NCBI RefSeq assembly: GCF_018373335.1 | Contig: NZ_JAHAHH010000005.1 | Location: 1 to 27,368 of the forward strand | Source: Negativicoccus succinicivorans | GTDB taxonomy: Bacteria; Bacillota; Negativicutes; Veillonellales; Negativicoccaceae | DNA length: 27,368 nt | Direction of reading: 5' to 3' | Shown: one piece after another, positions 7,953 to 16,022 of the stretch | Layout: each line of letters begins with the position of its first letter | Position numbering within the stretch: position 1 is the first letter of the stretch | Translations under genes and position numbers: made by a program | The notes under the pieces: generated by a model | What the model was told of the DNA's origin: nothing | The model's database searches: none | What the model saw: the letters and a program-made list of their open reading frames with translations, nothing else

Positions 7953-7988
7953 AAAGAAAATACATCGCAAACGCGGTGTATTTTCTTT
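7953..7988. terminator. Long A/T-ended hairpin, probable bidirectional terminator
   Basis: A 16-bp stem (7953-7968 with 7973-7988, one G-U pair) around the loop AAAC. A-rich on the left arm and T-rich on the right arm, so it can end transcripts from either side: the esterase-like gene (plus) and any minus-strand RNA crossing 8226-8012. Confidence 0.7.
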
Positions 7989-8011
7989 TGGGGAATATTC
8001 GCGTGCGCTCA

Positions 8012-8226
8012 CTCCGCAATTTCGTCCGATGACGCTTGATTTTCGAGATTGACACATTGCAGCACTTCCTCTACACTACGAGCATAAGAGGCTGCTATCG
8101 AGGTATCAGTGACGCTGGAGTTATACTCCCCGGCTGGTTTAAGCCCGATAGTAGCTTCTATTTTTGTTACCTGCCAATTTTTTCAAACTATATTTCCCGT
8201 AAGTTCTTACCGCCTTGCATCGTCAT
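8012..8226. ncRNA. Candidate structured non-coding RNA (orientation unresolved)
   Basis: This stretch has dense, nested complementarity and no convincing gene. A 14-bp stem joins 8087-8100 to 8146-8159 (two G-U pairs). It encloses the hairpins GGAGT-TAT-ACTCC (8117-8129) and GGCT-GGTTTA-AGCC (8132-8145). ATGACG at 8029-8034 is complementary to CGTCAT at 8221-8226 and could close the whole domain; GTAAG/CTTAC (about 8199-8210) forms another short stem. Plus-strand reading: a TTGACA-17-TACACT promoter starts just before the 14-bp stem, which is followed by TATTTTT, giving a self-contained RNA of about 80 nt. Minus-strand reading: the whole 200-nt fold ends at the 7953-7988 terminator. The wide multi-stem architecture recalls large conserved Firmicutes RNAs such as the raiA motif, but I cannot verify that match. 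Confidence 0.45.
8049..8077 (+). promoter_or_regulatory. Putative sigma-70 promoter for the small RNA
   Basis: TTGACA (8049-8054), exactly 17 bases, TACACT (8072-8077). The predicted start near 8084 falls 3-4 bases before the 14-bp stem of the RNA candidate. No plus-strand gene follows, so if active it drives a non-coding transcript. Confidence 0.45.
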
Positions 8227-8291
8227 TGTATACGCCCGAAAACGCGAAAATGCTCCGCGCGATTTCTCCGCAATATTGTTTTTGCGCAATC

Positions 8292-8321
8292 AAAAAGCCC
8301 CGTCATATCGGAGCTTTTTAT
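8292..8321 (-). terminator. Intrinsic terminator of the amino-acid ABC operon
   Basis: Minus strand: AAAAGCTCC and GGGGCTTTTT form a stem with one G-U pair around an 8-nt loop and end in a T-run. It lies just beyond the stop codon at 8324. Confidence 0.75.
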
Positions 8322-8323
8322 TT

Positions 8324-9088
8324 TTATCGGTTGCCGATCATGGACGCGAGAAACGCCTGCGTGCGTTCACTCCGCGGCGCGGTGAAAACTTGCTCGGGCG
8401 CGCCTTCTTCTTCGACTACGCCGTCGACCATAAATAAAACATGGTCGGCGACCGAGCGGGCAAAGGCCATTTCGTGCGTCACGAGGATCATCGTGAGTTT
8501 TTCTTCCGCGAGCCGCTGAATAGTTTTTAAGACTTCGCCGGTCAGTTCCGGATCCAGCGCGGATGTCGGTTCATCAAAGAGCATGATTTGCGGCTCCATC
8601 GCCAAGGCGCGGGCGATGGCAACACGCTGCTTTTGCCCGCCGGAGAGTTGGCTCGGATACACGTCTTTTTTCGCGTAAAGGCCGACGCGTTCGAGTTGCG
8701 CTTCCGCCATCGGCAAAATATCCTGCTTTTTCATGCCCTTGACCACTTGCGGCGCGATCATAATATTGTCCAGCACCGTCATGTGCGGAAAAAGATTGAA
8801 CTGCTGAAAGACCATGCCCATTTTGCCGCAGATGTTTTGAATTTCTTCCGGTTTGGCATACGCGCTGCCGGCTTCGCTGTCGGTCGCGAGCGCTTTACCG
8901 TCGACCAAAATCGTGCCGCGGTCAATGGTTTCCAAGTGGCACAGGCAACGCAAAAACGTGCTTTTGCCGCTGCCTGACGGGCCGATGACCGAGGTCACGC
9001 CGCCGCGTTCACGCAGCAACGTACAGCCGCGCAAGACTTCCGTCGCGCCGAATTTTTTATGGATATTTTTCATTTCAATAAAAGCCAT
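8324..9088 (-). CDS. Polar amino-acid ABC transporter, ATP-binding protein (GlnQ/HisP-like)
   Basis: A 254-residue ABC ATPase that powers the importer at the cytoplasmic face. It has Walker [10 protein letters not shown] (about residues 36-44), a Q-loop at [12 protein letters not shown], the signature [15 protein letters not shown], Walker [15 protein letters not shown] and the switch His in LVTHEM. The Q-loop and D-loop sequences are those of the polar amino-acid uptake subfamily (HisP/GlnQ). The ATG is preceded by AGGAGG and the gene follows the permease gene by 9 bases. It closes the operon substrate-binding protein, permease, ATPase. Confidence 0.95.
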   Translation of the reverse strand: MAFIEMKNIHKKFGATEVLRGCTLLRERGGVTSVIGPSGSGKSTFLRCLCHLETIDRGTILVDGKALATDSEAGSAYAKPEEIQNICGKMGMVFQQFNLFPHMTVLDNIMIAPQVVKGMKKQDILPMAEAQLERVGLYAKKDVYPSQLSGGQKQRVAIARALAMEPQIMLFDEPTSALDPELTGEVLKTIQRLAEEKLTMILVTHEMAFARSVADHVLFMVDGVVEEEGAPEQVFTAPRSERTQAFLASMIGNR

Positions 9089-9097
9089 ACGTGCCTC

Positions 9098-9751
9098 CTA
9101 TTCGTCGTACACTGCGAAATGTTTTTCCAGTCGCGTTAAAATTTTCGTCAGGAAGAACGTACAGATGAGGTATATCACACCCGCCACGAAAAACGCGGTC
9201 GTATCGAAATCGCGCTGCACGACGCTGCGCGTCAGCCGCATCAAATCGTCCATCGCGAGCACATAGACCAAGGACGTATCTTTCAAGAGAGTAATGGTTT
9301 CGTTACCGACCGGAGCGAGAACCCGTTTGACGACCTGCGGCAAAATGATGTAACGCATCGTTTGCGGGTACGTGAAACCGAGCACTTTGGCCCCTTCGTA
9401 CTGACCGCGGCTGATGTTTTGAATGCCGCCGCGGAAAATTTCCGCAAAGTACGCCGCATAGTTGGCGACGAACGCGATCAGGGCCGCTGTAAAGTCACCG
9501 AACTGAATGGAGACGCCGGGAATGAGCGGCAGTCCGTAATAGATAAACAGGATCTGCAGCATCAGCGGCGTGCCGCGCATGACATAAATATAGGCCGCCA
9601 CGAGTTCGCGGATCGGTTTCCAGCTGCGCACGCGGAAAATCGCCAGCAAAACGCCCAGCGGTAACGATAAGATGATCGTCAGGAAAAAAATTTCCGCCGT
9701 CACCTTTAAGCCCGACAACAACGTCGGTAAAATTGAAACGATGTAATCCAT
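9098..9751 (-). CDS. Polar amino-acid ABC transporter permease (HisM/GlnP family)
   Basis: A 217-residue inner-membrane permease with about five membrane helices. It begins MDYIVSILPTLLSGLKVTAEIFFLT, typical of the HisM/GlnP 3-TM amino-acid permease region. The EAA-type coupling loop is seen at GGIQNISRGQYEGAKVLGFT, where it docks on the ATPase, and RVLAPVGNETITLLKDTSLV is a family hallmark. Only one permease gene is present, so the channel is presumably a homodimer. The start ATG follows GAGAGGATAGAAA. It lies between the binding-protein gene, from which a hairpin separates it, and the ATPase gene. Confidence 0.95.
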   Translation of the reverse strand: MDYIVSILPTLLSGLKVTAEIFFLTIILSLPLGVLLAIFRVRSWKPIRELVAAYIYVMRGTPLMLQILFIYYGLPLIPGVSIQFGDFTAALIAFVANYAAYFAEIFRGGIQNISRGQYEGAKVLGFTYPQTMRYIILPQVVKRVLAPVGNETITLLKDTSLVYVLAMDDLMRLTRSVVQRDFDTTAFFVAGVIYLICTFFLTKILTRLEKHFAVYDE

Positions 9752-9769
9752 TTTCTATCCTCTCTCAGC

Positions 9770-9798
9770 AAACAGGCCGGTCATCCCGGCCTGTTTTT
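9770..9798 (-). terminator. Intercistronic hairpin between binding protein and permease
   Basis: Perfect 11-bp stem AAACAGGCCGG / CCGGCCTGTTT with a 5-nt loop. On the minus strand it lacks a long T-run, so it is likely a leaky terminator or 3' stabiliser. Such a hairpin would keep binding-protein mRNA more abundant than the downstream permease and ATPase message. Confidence 0.7.
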
Positions 9799-9822
9799 AC
9801 TTGGTTATGCGGTTTCTTTCGC

Positions 9823-10623
9823 TCAGTTCATGACATCTTTGCCGAACCATTTTTCGGAGATCTTCGCGCCCGTGCCGTCGGCTTTGATTTCGCCGATCGC
9901 CCGATCAATCGCTTTTTTGAGTTCGGCGGAATCTTTACGCATGCCTACGCCGTACTCTTCGGTCGCCAGTACCTTCGGCAATTCATAGAAAGTATCCGGT
10001 TTCTTCGTCATGTAGTAACGTCCGACAACGCCGTCCACCAACACCGCGTCAATACGGCCGATTTCCAAATCCATCAACGCGTCCGTATAGACCGCGTACA
10101 GACGTAATTCTTTGAAGGCGTTCTTCAAATCCGGCAATTTCGCCAGCGCGTCAATTCCGGTGCCGCCTTCCTGCGTGCCGACAACCTTACCCGCCAACGA
10201 ATCTATATCCGTCAAATCCTTACGGGATTTCAATGTAACGATAATCTGATCATTGTGCATGTAGGGTTCGGTGAAAGCAATTTTTTCTTTACGTTGCTCC
10301 GTGATCGTCAGACCGTTCCAAAGAAGATCCACGCGTTTGGCGGTAAGTTCCGCTTCCTTGCTCGCCCAATCAATCGGCTTGAATTCCATTTGTATGCCGG
10401 TACGTTTTCCGACTTCTTTCGCCAGTTCGATATCAAAGCCGGTCAATTCGCCTTTTTCATCGCGGAAACCCATCGGCGGGAAATTATCATCCAAACCGAC
10501 AACGACTTTCGTCGGTAATTTTGTGTCCGCTGCGGCCGGTTTCGCGTCGTTACCGCAACCCGCCAACACACTGACTACACCGAGACCGATTAATGCCGTG
10601 ACCGTCATTTTTTTCCAGTTCAT
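9823..10623 (-). CDS. Polar amino-acid ABC transporter substrate-binding lipoprotein
   Basis: A 266-residue solute-binding protein of the SBP family 3. The signal peptide MNWKKMTVTALIGLGVVSV is followed by the lipobox LAGC with Cys23 as the lipidation site. The mature part starts VVVGLDDNFPPMGFRDEKGE and continues LTGFDIELAKEVGKRTG, the classical SBP_3 lobe-I signature; QRKEKIAFTEPYMHNDQIIV and GTQEGGTGIDAL mark the ligand cleft. The exact amino acid cannot be read from sequence. The ATG at 10623 is preceded by AGGAGG at ideal distance; an in-frame upstream start lacks one. It is the first structural gene of the importer operon, about 190 bases after the predicted transcription start. Confidence 0.93.
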   Translation of the reverse strand: MNWKKMTVTALIGLGVVSVLAGCGNDAKPAAADTKLPTKVVVGLDDNFPPMGFRDEKGELTGFDIELAKEVGKRTGIQMEFKPIDWASKEAELTAKRVDLLWNGLTITEQRKEKIAFTEPYMHNDQIIVTLKSRKDLTDIDSLAGKVVGTQEGGTGIDALAKLPDLKNAFKELRLYAVYTDALMDLEIGRIDAVLVDGVVGRYYMTKKPDTFYELPKVLATEEYGVGMRKDSAELKKAIDRAIGEIKADGTGAKISEKWFGKDVMN

Positions 10624-10677
10624 GAGAATACCTCCTATACGTGACTGTTTTGTCATAACTAATTTTGCATTTTATTT

Positions 10678-10788
10678 TTATATCATTTCGCGGGTCGCAT
10701 GATGTCGCGCACCACCCGTCATTTCCAACGCCCGTTCGAGCGCTACTACCGTGCCTGAAAAATAATGTAAGGCAATCCGCCATCGCAT
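10678..10788 (-). CDS. Possible 36-residue leader ORF upstream of the ABC importer
   Basis: ATG at 10788 is preceded by AAAGGAG nine bases away and opens a 36-codon frame ending in TAA at 10680-10678, 54 bases before the binding-protein start. It encodes MRWRIALHYFSGTVVALERA plus 16 further residues, including HHATREMI at the end. The peptide is amphipathic, not an obvious run of one regulatory amino acid. It sits inside the leader transcribed from the promoter at 10821-10849. It may be a small functional peptide or a translated leader affecting downstream expression. No family is recognised, and chance cannot be excluded despite the good ribosome site. Confidence 0.35.
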   Translation of the reverse strand: MRWRIALHYFSGTVVALERALEMTGGARHHATREMI

Positions 10789-10820
10789 GTGACCACACTC
10801 CTTTACCTGATGATATGACT

Positions 10821-10850
10821 ATAATACTTTACTTTGATAAAAAAGTAAAG
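10821..10850 (-). promoter_or_regulatory. Promoter with overlapping palindromic operator, ABC importer
   Basis: Minus strand: TTTACT (10849-10844), 17-base spacer, TATTAT (10826-10821). The spacer and -35 are covered by a perfect 9-bp inverted repeat, CTTTACTTT / AAAGTAAAG, with a 6-nt centre (10827-10850). A repressor bound there would block RNA polymerase. The regulator is unknown. Confidence 0.65.
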
Positions 10851-10902
10851 AGATAAATTGATTTTTTCAAAAAATTTTTTACCGTGTAAAATTTTGCACA
10901 AA

Positions 10903-10928
10903 AAAAGAATGCCGTACGGCATTCTTTT
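10903..10928 (-). terminator. Terminator of the purine operon
   Basis: Perfect self-complementary 26-mer AAAAGAATGCCGT / ACGGCATTCTTTT that overlaps the DUF456 stop codon. On the minus strand the right arm runs into seven T. Confidence 0.85.
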
Positions 10929-11454
10929 AATGAATCGTCGCGCCTGTCTGCGCAACAATGGCGAGAAAAACCACCGTCGTTAAAACAAAAAGCGAAATCA
11001 CCACTTTGAGTCCCGTCCCGATCAGTTGCGCCATCGCGGCGCTGATCGCTACCGATTTCGCCGCCTGCTGATCTTGATGCTCATAGTAGACGGCCGCGTA
11101 GGTCGCGAGAAACACGCCGATGACGACGCCGATCAGCGAACCGACAATCGGCAAAATGCCGCTGCCGATGATGCCGCCCAAAATACCGCCGCCCACGGCG
11201 ATAAATTGCGTTTTCCAGCCGCGACGCTTGCGCCGCACGCCGATCATGCCCGCGAGAAATTCGATGACTTCTCCCAAGACGAGCGCGCCGACCAGCAACG
11301 CGACCGCCGTCACGGAAAATAAACGAAAGCCGTCCAGCAGACCGAAGCCCACCAGCACCAGCATCATGGCGTAATTGCCCGGCAACCCCGCCGCCGTCGC
11401 CGCGATGCAGCAAATCAGGAGAAAGACGAGGATAAATACCAGCATTGTGTTCAC
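10927..11454 (-). CDS. DUF456 membrane protein
   Basis: A 175-residue protein with about four hydrophobic segments. The start (MLVFILVFLLICCIAATAAG) and the glycine-rich centre (VGGGILGGIIGSGILPIVGS followed by LIGVVIGVFLATY) identify the DUF456 family, whose function is not known. The start is GTG at 11454 with GGGAGGG seven bases upstream. It lies 25 bases after purD with no terminator between them, so it is the last cistron of the purine operon. Its placement suggests co-expression, not necessarily a purine role. Confidence 0.85.
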   Translation of the reverse strand: MNTMLVFILVFLLICCIAATAAGLPGNYAMMLVLVGFGLLDGFRLFSVTAVALLVGALVLGEVIEFLAGMIGVRRKRRGWKTQFIAVGGGILGGIIGSGILPIVGSLIGVVIGVFLATYAAVYYEHQDQQAAKSVAISAAMAQLIGTGLKVVISLFVLTTVVFLAIVAQTGATIH

Positions 11455-11479
11455 AGTTCGTCCCTCCCGTCACGCGCAC

Positions 11480-12757
11480 TTATTTTTTTGCGCGCAATAA
11501 TTCTTTATCGGCAATGTCCGTGCGAAATTGCATGCCGTCAAATTCAATTTCCGAAAGCGCCTGATACGCCGCCTCTTTCGCTTCCGCCAGCGCGGGGCGT
11601 ACGGCGACAACGTTCAAAACGCGACCGCCGTCGGTAAAGTACGCGTCATCGATGTGACGCGTGCCCGCGTGAAAGACGAGCGCATCCCGCGCGGCCGCCT
11701 CGGCGAGTCCCGTGATGCAATCACCGCGGTACGTTTTGCGCGGATAGCCGAACGACGCCGCCACTACGCAAACCGCGTGCGCGTCCAGCCAACGCAGACG
11801 CACCTGATCAATATGTCCCGTGCAAATTTTTTCCATGATATCCGCAAGATCGCTGTCCAAAAGCGGCAACAATACCTGCGTTTCCGGATCGCCGAAACGG
11901 CAGTTGAATTCCACCACTTTCGGTCCTTCCTCCGTAATCATCAGTCCCGCGTACAGCACGCCGCGGAACGGTGAGCCTTCCGCCACGAGAGCGGCCGCCG
12001 TCGGTTTCAAAATTTGTTCCACCGCGGCTTCGTACACCGCGTCCGTCACCACCGCGGCCGGCGCGAACGCGCCCATGCCGCCGGTATTCGGACCGCGATC
12101 ATCGGTCAACAAACGTTTATGATCCTGCGCGGGAATCATGGGGATGACCGTTTCCCCGTCGACGAATGCCAACAGGCTCGCTTCTTCGCCGACCATAAAT
12201 TCTTCAATAATAATTTTTTCACCGGCGCTCCCGAATGCGTCACCGGTCAACATGGAGTGAATCGCCTCCACCGCGTCTTCATACGTCTCCGCAATGACAA
12301 CGCCCTTACCGGCCGCCAGACCGTCCGCTTTGATTACATACGGCGCCTGCATTTCATCCAAAAAGGCAATGGCTTTATCGGCATCGGTAAAACTGCCGTA
12401 CGCCGCCGTCGGAATATGGTAACGGGCGAAAAGATCTTTGGCGAATACCTTGGAACTTTCAATACGCGCCGCGGCTTGTGTCGGGCCGAAAACGAGTATT
12501 TCCCGTTTTGTGAGCACATCGACGATACCGTCGGCCAACGGTCCTTCACTGCCGACCACGACGAGATCCGGCGCCTGCATCGTAATGATATCCGCCAGTT
12601 CCGCCGTGCTGTTCCAATCCAACGGCAAATATTCCGCCACTTCATGCATGCCGTAGCGACCGGGAACGGCCACGATTTCGCTGACGCGTTCACTTTGCGC
12701 AAGCTTCCAGGCGAGTGCGTGTTCACGACCGCCGTTACCTACCAAGACGATTTTCAT
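11480..12757 (-). CDS. purD: Phosphoribosylamine-glycine ligase (GAR synthetase)
   Basis: This 425-residue ATP-grasp enzyme joins glycine to 5-phosphoribosylamine, the second step of purine synthesis. It starts MKIVLVGNGGREHALAWKLA, the PurD N-terminal signature. The ATP-grasp region includes PYVIKADGLAAGKGVVIA, and GVLYAGLMITEEGPKVVEFN with CRFGDPETQ is the metal/phosphate site signature. Length matches the family (about 420). The ATG at 12757 has AAGGAG seven bases upstream; the frame continues upstream into purH sequence, but that extension is a shadow. It follows purH by 28 bases. Confidence 0.96.
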   Translation of the reverse strand: MKIVLVGNGGREHALAWKLAQSERVSEIVAVPGRYGMHEVAEYLPLDWNSTAELADIITMQAPDLVVVGSEGPLADGIVDVLTKREILVFGPTQAAARIESSKVFAKDLFARYHIPTAAYGSFTDADKAIAFLDEMQAPYVIKADGLAAGKGVVIAETYEDAVEAIHSMLTGDAFGSAGEKIIIEEFMVGEEASLLAFVDGETVIPMIPAQDHKRLLTDDRGPNTGGMGAFAPAAVVTDAVYEAAVEQILKPTAAALVAEGSPFRGVLYAGLMITEEGPKVVEFNCRFGDPETQVLLPLLDSDLADIMEKICTGHIDQVRLRWLDAHAVCVVAASFGYPRKTYRGDCITGLAEAAARDALVFHAGTRHIDDAYFTDGGRVLNVVAVRPALAEAKEAAYQALSEIEFDGMQFRTDIADKELLRAKK

Positions 12758-12785
12758 ACCATTGCTCCTTATATTTGTGTTCGTA

Positions 12786-14351
12786 TCAGCCGTGTCGGAA
12801 ATGCCGCGTGCCCGTGCAAACCATCGCGATGCCGGCGGCATCCGCCGCTTCCACGGATTCCTGATCACGGATGGAACCGCCCGGTTGAATGATGGCCGTA
12901 ATGCCGGCTTTCGCCGCCGTTTCCACAGTATCGCCGAACGGGAAAAACGCATCGGAACCGAGTACCGCGCCGGCCGCTTTCGCGCCCGCCTGCTCCAAGG
13001 CGATCTTCGCCGCGCCGACACGGTTCATCTGTCCCGCGCCGATGCCGAGCGTCGCGTTCGCGTCAGTCACGACAATCGCGTTCGATTTGACGTGCCGCAC
13101 AACCGCCCAAGCGAGGCGCAGGGCCTGCATTTCTTCCGCCGTCGGTTGGCGCTTGGTGACGACCTGCCATGTCGCCTCATCATCCTGCCGGTCATCAGCG
13201 TCTTGCAGTAAAAGACCGCCGGAGATGTGTTTCAGCTGCCAATCGCCTTCCTGCGAAGCGTCGGCTTCCAATAAACGAATATTTTTCTTTTCCGATAACA
13301 ATGCCAACGCGTCGGGGCTGAACTTCGGCGCGATGACGACTTCAAAAAAGATCGGGCGCATTTTTTCCGCGGCCGCCAGATCCACTTCACGATTGCAGGC
13401 GACAATGCCGCCGTACGCGGAAACATCATCCGCGGCAAACGCCCGCGCAAACGCGTCGGCCATATCTTCGCCGACGGCAAAACCGCACGGATTCGTATGT
13501 TTTATAATAGCACAACTCGGCGCGTCAAGGGAACACGCGAGCTGCCAAGCCGCTTCCGTGTCGACCAGGTTGTTATAGGAAAGTTCCTTGCCGTGAAGCT
13601 GTTTGGCATTAGCTACGCCGCCTTTGCTGTCGGGCGCCCGGTAAAAGGCCGCCTGCTGATGCGGATTTTCGCCGTAACGCAGATCCATGACCTTTTCCAT
13701 ATGCAGCTCAAATTGCTCCGGAAATACCGATTCCGGCGTTTTTGTCTGCGTCGCGACGGTTTCCTCGTCCGGCGATTGCGCCGCCAAATATTGCGCGATT
13801 TTCGCATCGTACGCGGCGGTATGCGCAAACGCGGCCTGCGCCAATCCGAACCGATAATGATCGCTGACCGTGCCTTCCCCGACATGTTGCGCCAGATCTT
13901 CGTACTGCGCGGGGCTGGTGACGACGAGCACATCGCGCCAGTTTTTCGCGGCCGCGCGGATCATCGACGGCCCGCCGATATCGATCTGCTCAATCGCGTC
14001 CGCCAACGTCACGCCGGGTTTGGCGATCGTTTCCGCAAACGGATACAAATTGACGACGACAATGTCGATTGGCGTAATGCCGTGCTGCGCCAGCGCCTCC
14101 ATATGATCGGGATGATCGCGCCGCGCCAGGATGCCGCCATGCACCATGGGGTGCAACGTTTTAACCCGACCGTCGAGCATTTCGGGAAATTGCGTCACCG
14201 TTTCGACCGGTGTCACATCCACTCCCGCCTGTTGCAATGCGGCCAATGTTCCGCCCGTGGAAATCAATTCATAACCCGCGCCCGAAAGTTGCTGCGCAAG
14301 TTCCACAATCCCCGTTTTATCGGAAACACTCAATAAAGCTCGTTTGGCCAT
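12786..14351 (-). CDS. purH: Bifunctional AICAR transformylase / IMP cyclohydrolase
   Basis: A 521-residue enzyme catalysing the last two steps to IMP. The N-terminal MGS-like cyclohydrolase domain starts MAKRALLSVSDKTGIVELAQ and includes STGGTLAALQQAGV and LDGRVKTLHPMVHGGILARR. The C-terminal transformylase domain contains MDLRYGENPHQQAAFYR, CAIIKHTNPCGFAVG with the catalytic Lys-His pair, and DAFFPFGDTVETAAKAGITA. Two ATGs are possible: 14357, overlapping the purN stop as ATGA, and 14351. The latter has GGAGGA at better distance and is used here. Length is close to the usual 510-525. Confidence 0.96.
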   Translation of the reverse strand: MAKRALLSVSDKTGIVELAQQLSGAGYELISTGGTLAALQQAGVDVTPVETVTQFPEMLDGRVKTLHPMVHGGILARRDHPDHMEALAQHGITPIDIVVVNLYPFAETIAKPGVTLADAIEQIDIGGPSMIRAAAKNWRDVLVVTSPAQYEDLAQHVGEGTVSDHYRFGLAQAAFAHTAAYDAKIAQYLAAQSPDEETVATQTKTPESVFPEQFELHMEKVMDLRYGENPHQQAAFYRAPDSKGGVANAKQLHGKELSYNNLVDTEAAWQLACSLDAPSCAIIKHTNPCGFAVGEDMADAFARAFAADDVSAYGGIVACNREVDLAAAEKMRPIFFEVVIAPKFSPDALALLSEKKNIRLLEADASQEGDWQLKHISGGLLLQDADDRQDDEATWQVVTKRQPTAEEMQALRLAWAVVRHVKSNAIVVTDANATLGIGAGQMNRVGAAKIALEQAGAKAAGAVLGSDAFFPFGDTVETAAKAGITAIIQPGGSIRDQESVEAADAAGIAMVCTGTRHFRHG

Positions 14352-14353
14352 AG

Positions 14354-14974
14354 TCATTCCTCCTCCGACGCCATACGCCGTACCACTTTACGTTCCGCTA
14401 TGCAAAGTTCGTCACGGCATAACGCCGCCATCGCCTCTACATAGGTCGGATGTTCTACTGTTAAAATACGTTCGGCAAGTGACGCTTCGTCATCACTTGC
14501 GAATACCGGTACCGCCGTTTGCATAATAATCGGCCCGCTGTCCATGCCCGCGTCGACAAAATGCACGGTGCAACCGCTTACTTTAACGCCGGCCTCAATC
14601 GCCTGACGTTGCGCATGCAATCCGGGAAAAGAAGGCAAAAGCGCCGGATGAATATTGACGATCCGCCCCTCATACACCGCCAAAATCGGCGCGCCGACGA
14701 TTCGCATATAACCCGCGAGGCAAATATAATCGGGCGCGTACGGACGCAGCATTTCCACCACCGCGTTTTCGTAAGCGTCTTTATCCGCAAATTCCCGCGG
14801 TGCAAACGCGTGGCAATCTATTCCCGCCGCTCGCGCCATCGCCAGCGCAGGGGCGTCGGGATGATCGCTGAACAAAACGACCGGCCGCCCCGCGATCAAA
14901 CCGCGACGGCACGCGTCGATCAGCGCCCGAGCGTTCGAGCCTCGCCCGGACGCGAAGATGGCTAACTTTTTCAT
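14354..14974 (-). CDS. purN: Phosphoribosylglycinamide formyltransferase (folate-dependent)
   Basis: A 206-residue GAR transformylase that uses 10-formyl-THF. It begins MKKLAIFASGRGSNARALID, with the phosphate-binding GRGSN loop. The catalytic region is NIHPALLPSFPGLHA with the conserved Asn and His, and TVHFVDAGMDSGPIIMQ supplies the catalytic Asp. The ATG at 14974 overlaps the region just after the purM TAG; a GTG three codons earlier, inside the purM end, is less likely. No strong ribosome site is visible, so translation is probably coupled to purM. It overlaps or nearly abuts purH downstream. Confidence 0.95.
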   Translation of the reverse strand: MKKLAIFASGRGSNARALIDACRRGLIAGRPVVLFSDHPDAPALAMARAAGIDCHAFAPREFADKDAYENAVVEMLRPYAPDYICLAGYMRIVGAPILAVYEGRIVNIHPALLPSFPGLHAQRQAIEAGVKVSGCTVHFVDAGMDSGPIIMQTAVPVFASDDEASLAERILTVEHPTYVEAMAALCRDELCIAERKVVRRMASEEE

Positions 14975-14975
14975 A

Positions 14976-16022
14976 CTACACACCGCTGACGACGACTTCG
15001 CCGTCCGTTGTGACTTCCCCTACGCGATACGCGGTTTCGCCGCGATCCGCCAAGTTTTGTAAGGTTTTTTCCGCGTCTTCGGGCGAAACGATAACGAGCA
15101 TGCCGAGCCCCATGTTAAAGGTGCGGTACATCTCATGCTGCGAGACATTGCCCCAGGACGCAAGCGAGCTGAAAATCGGCGGCACCGGATAACTCGCGCC
15201 GTCAATATGCGCGCCCAAGCCTTTCGGCAACACGCGCGGAATATTGTCGTAAAATCCGCCGCCGGTAATATGCACCATGCCTTTGACATCAACCGCGTCC
15301 AAGAGCGGCAAAATAGCTTTCGGATATAAGCGCGTCGGCGTGAGCAATTCCTCACCGAGCGGACGTTCCAAGCCCGGATAGACTTGGTCCAATTGGAGCT
15401 CTTCCCGTGAAATAATGCGCCGCACGAGCGAATAACCGTTCGAATGCACGCCGCTCGACGGCAAACCGATAATGACATCGCCCGCCGTGATGCGTTCGCC
15501 GGTGATAATTTTTTCACGATCGACGAGACCGACGGCGAATCCCGCCAAGTCGTAATCGCCCGGCGCGTAGAAGCCGGCCATTTCCGCCGTTTCCCCGCCC
15601 AAAAGCGCGCAGCCGGATTCCTGACAGGCCGCCGCGACGCCTTTCACAATGGTTGCGATCTGCTCGGGAACGAGTTCACCGGTCGCAATGTAATCAAGGA
15701 AGAAAAGCGGGCGCGCGCCCTGCACGAGTACGTCATTCACGCACATCGCCACGCAGTCCTGCCCGATCGTGGTATGTTCACCGCGCTCAATGGCCAACCG
15801 CAACTTGGTGCCGACGCCATCCGTACCGGCCACCAGCACCGGCTCTTTCATGGCGATCGCGCCCAGCGAAAAAAGTCCGCCGAAACCGCCGACATCGCCC
15901 AATACTCCATCGGTATAGGTCGCCTTAACGGCGTCTTTCATCAGTTCCACCGCTCGGTTTCCCGCGTCGATATTGACGCCGGCGGCGGCATACGTCAGTG
16001 CTTCCCGTTCGTTTACGGACAT
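14976..16022 (-). CDS. purM: Phosphoribosylformylglycinamidine cyclo-ligase (AIR synthetase)
   Basis: A 348-residue PurM-superfamily ATP-dependent cyclase making AIR from FGAM. The glycine-rich N-terminal half includes LVAGTDGVGTKLRLAIERGE, the signature strand of the family, and CALLGGETAEMAGFYAPGDY. GLPSSGVHSNGYSLVR and HITGGGFYDNIPRVLP complete the family signatures. The ATG at 16022 lies inside the 3' end of purF (10-base overlap) with AGGAGG just upstream, so the two are translationally coupled. Its substrate comes from PurL/Q/S, which are not encoded in this window. Confidence 0.96.
   Translation of the reverse strand: MSVNEREALTYAAAGVNIDAGNRAVELMKDAVKATYTDGVLGDVGGFGGLFSLGAIAMKEPVLVAGTDGVGTKLRLAIERGEHTTIGQDCVAMCVNDVLVQGARPLFFLDYIATGELVPEQIATIVKGVAAACQESGCALLGGETAEMAGFYAPGDYDLAGFAVGLVDREKIITGERITAGDVIIGLPSSGVHSNGYSLVRRIISREELQLDQVYPGLERPLGEELLTPTRLYPKAILPLLDAVDVKGMVHITGGGFYDNIPRVLPKGLGAHIDGASYPVPPIFSSLASWGNVSQHEMYRTFNMGLGMLVIVSPEDAEKTLQNLADRGETAYRVGEVTTDGEVVVSGV

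Noticed and set aside
8012..8182. A 57-codon open minus-strand frame with protein-like composition (for example SVEEVLQCVNLENQ)
   Set aside because: It has no ATG, GTG or TTG start with a ribosome site, is preceded by a stop, and overlaps strong RNA-type stems. It was kept only as an alternative explanation for the RNA candidate.
8036..8519. Plus-strand open frames of 133 and 136 codons across the RNA candidate and into the ABC ATPase gene
   Set aside because: No ribosome sites; they run antisense through the well-supported ATPase gene and the operon terminator.
10550..10798. 82-codon minus-strand frame overlapping the binding-protein start
   Set aside because: It extends into the signal peptide region of the lipoprotein in another frame; the 36-codon frame with the AAAGGAG site is the better reading.
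12014..12892. 292-codon plus-strand frame inside purD/purH
   Set aside because: It is antisense to two certain genes and its composition (His/Arg-rich) is typical of a GC-biased shadow frame.
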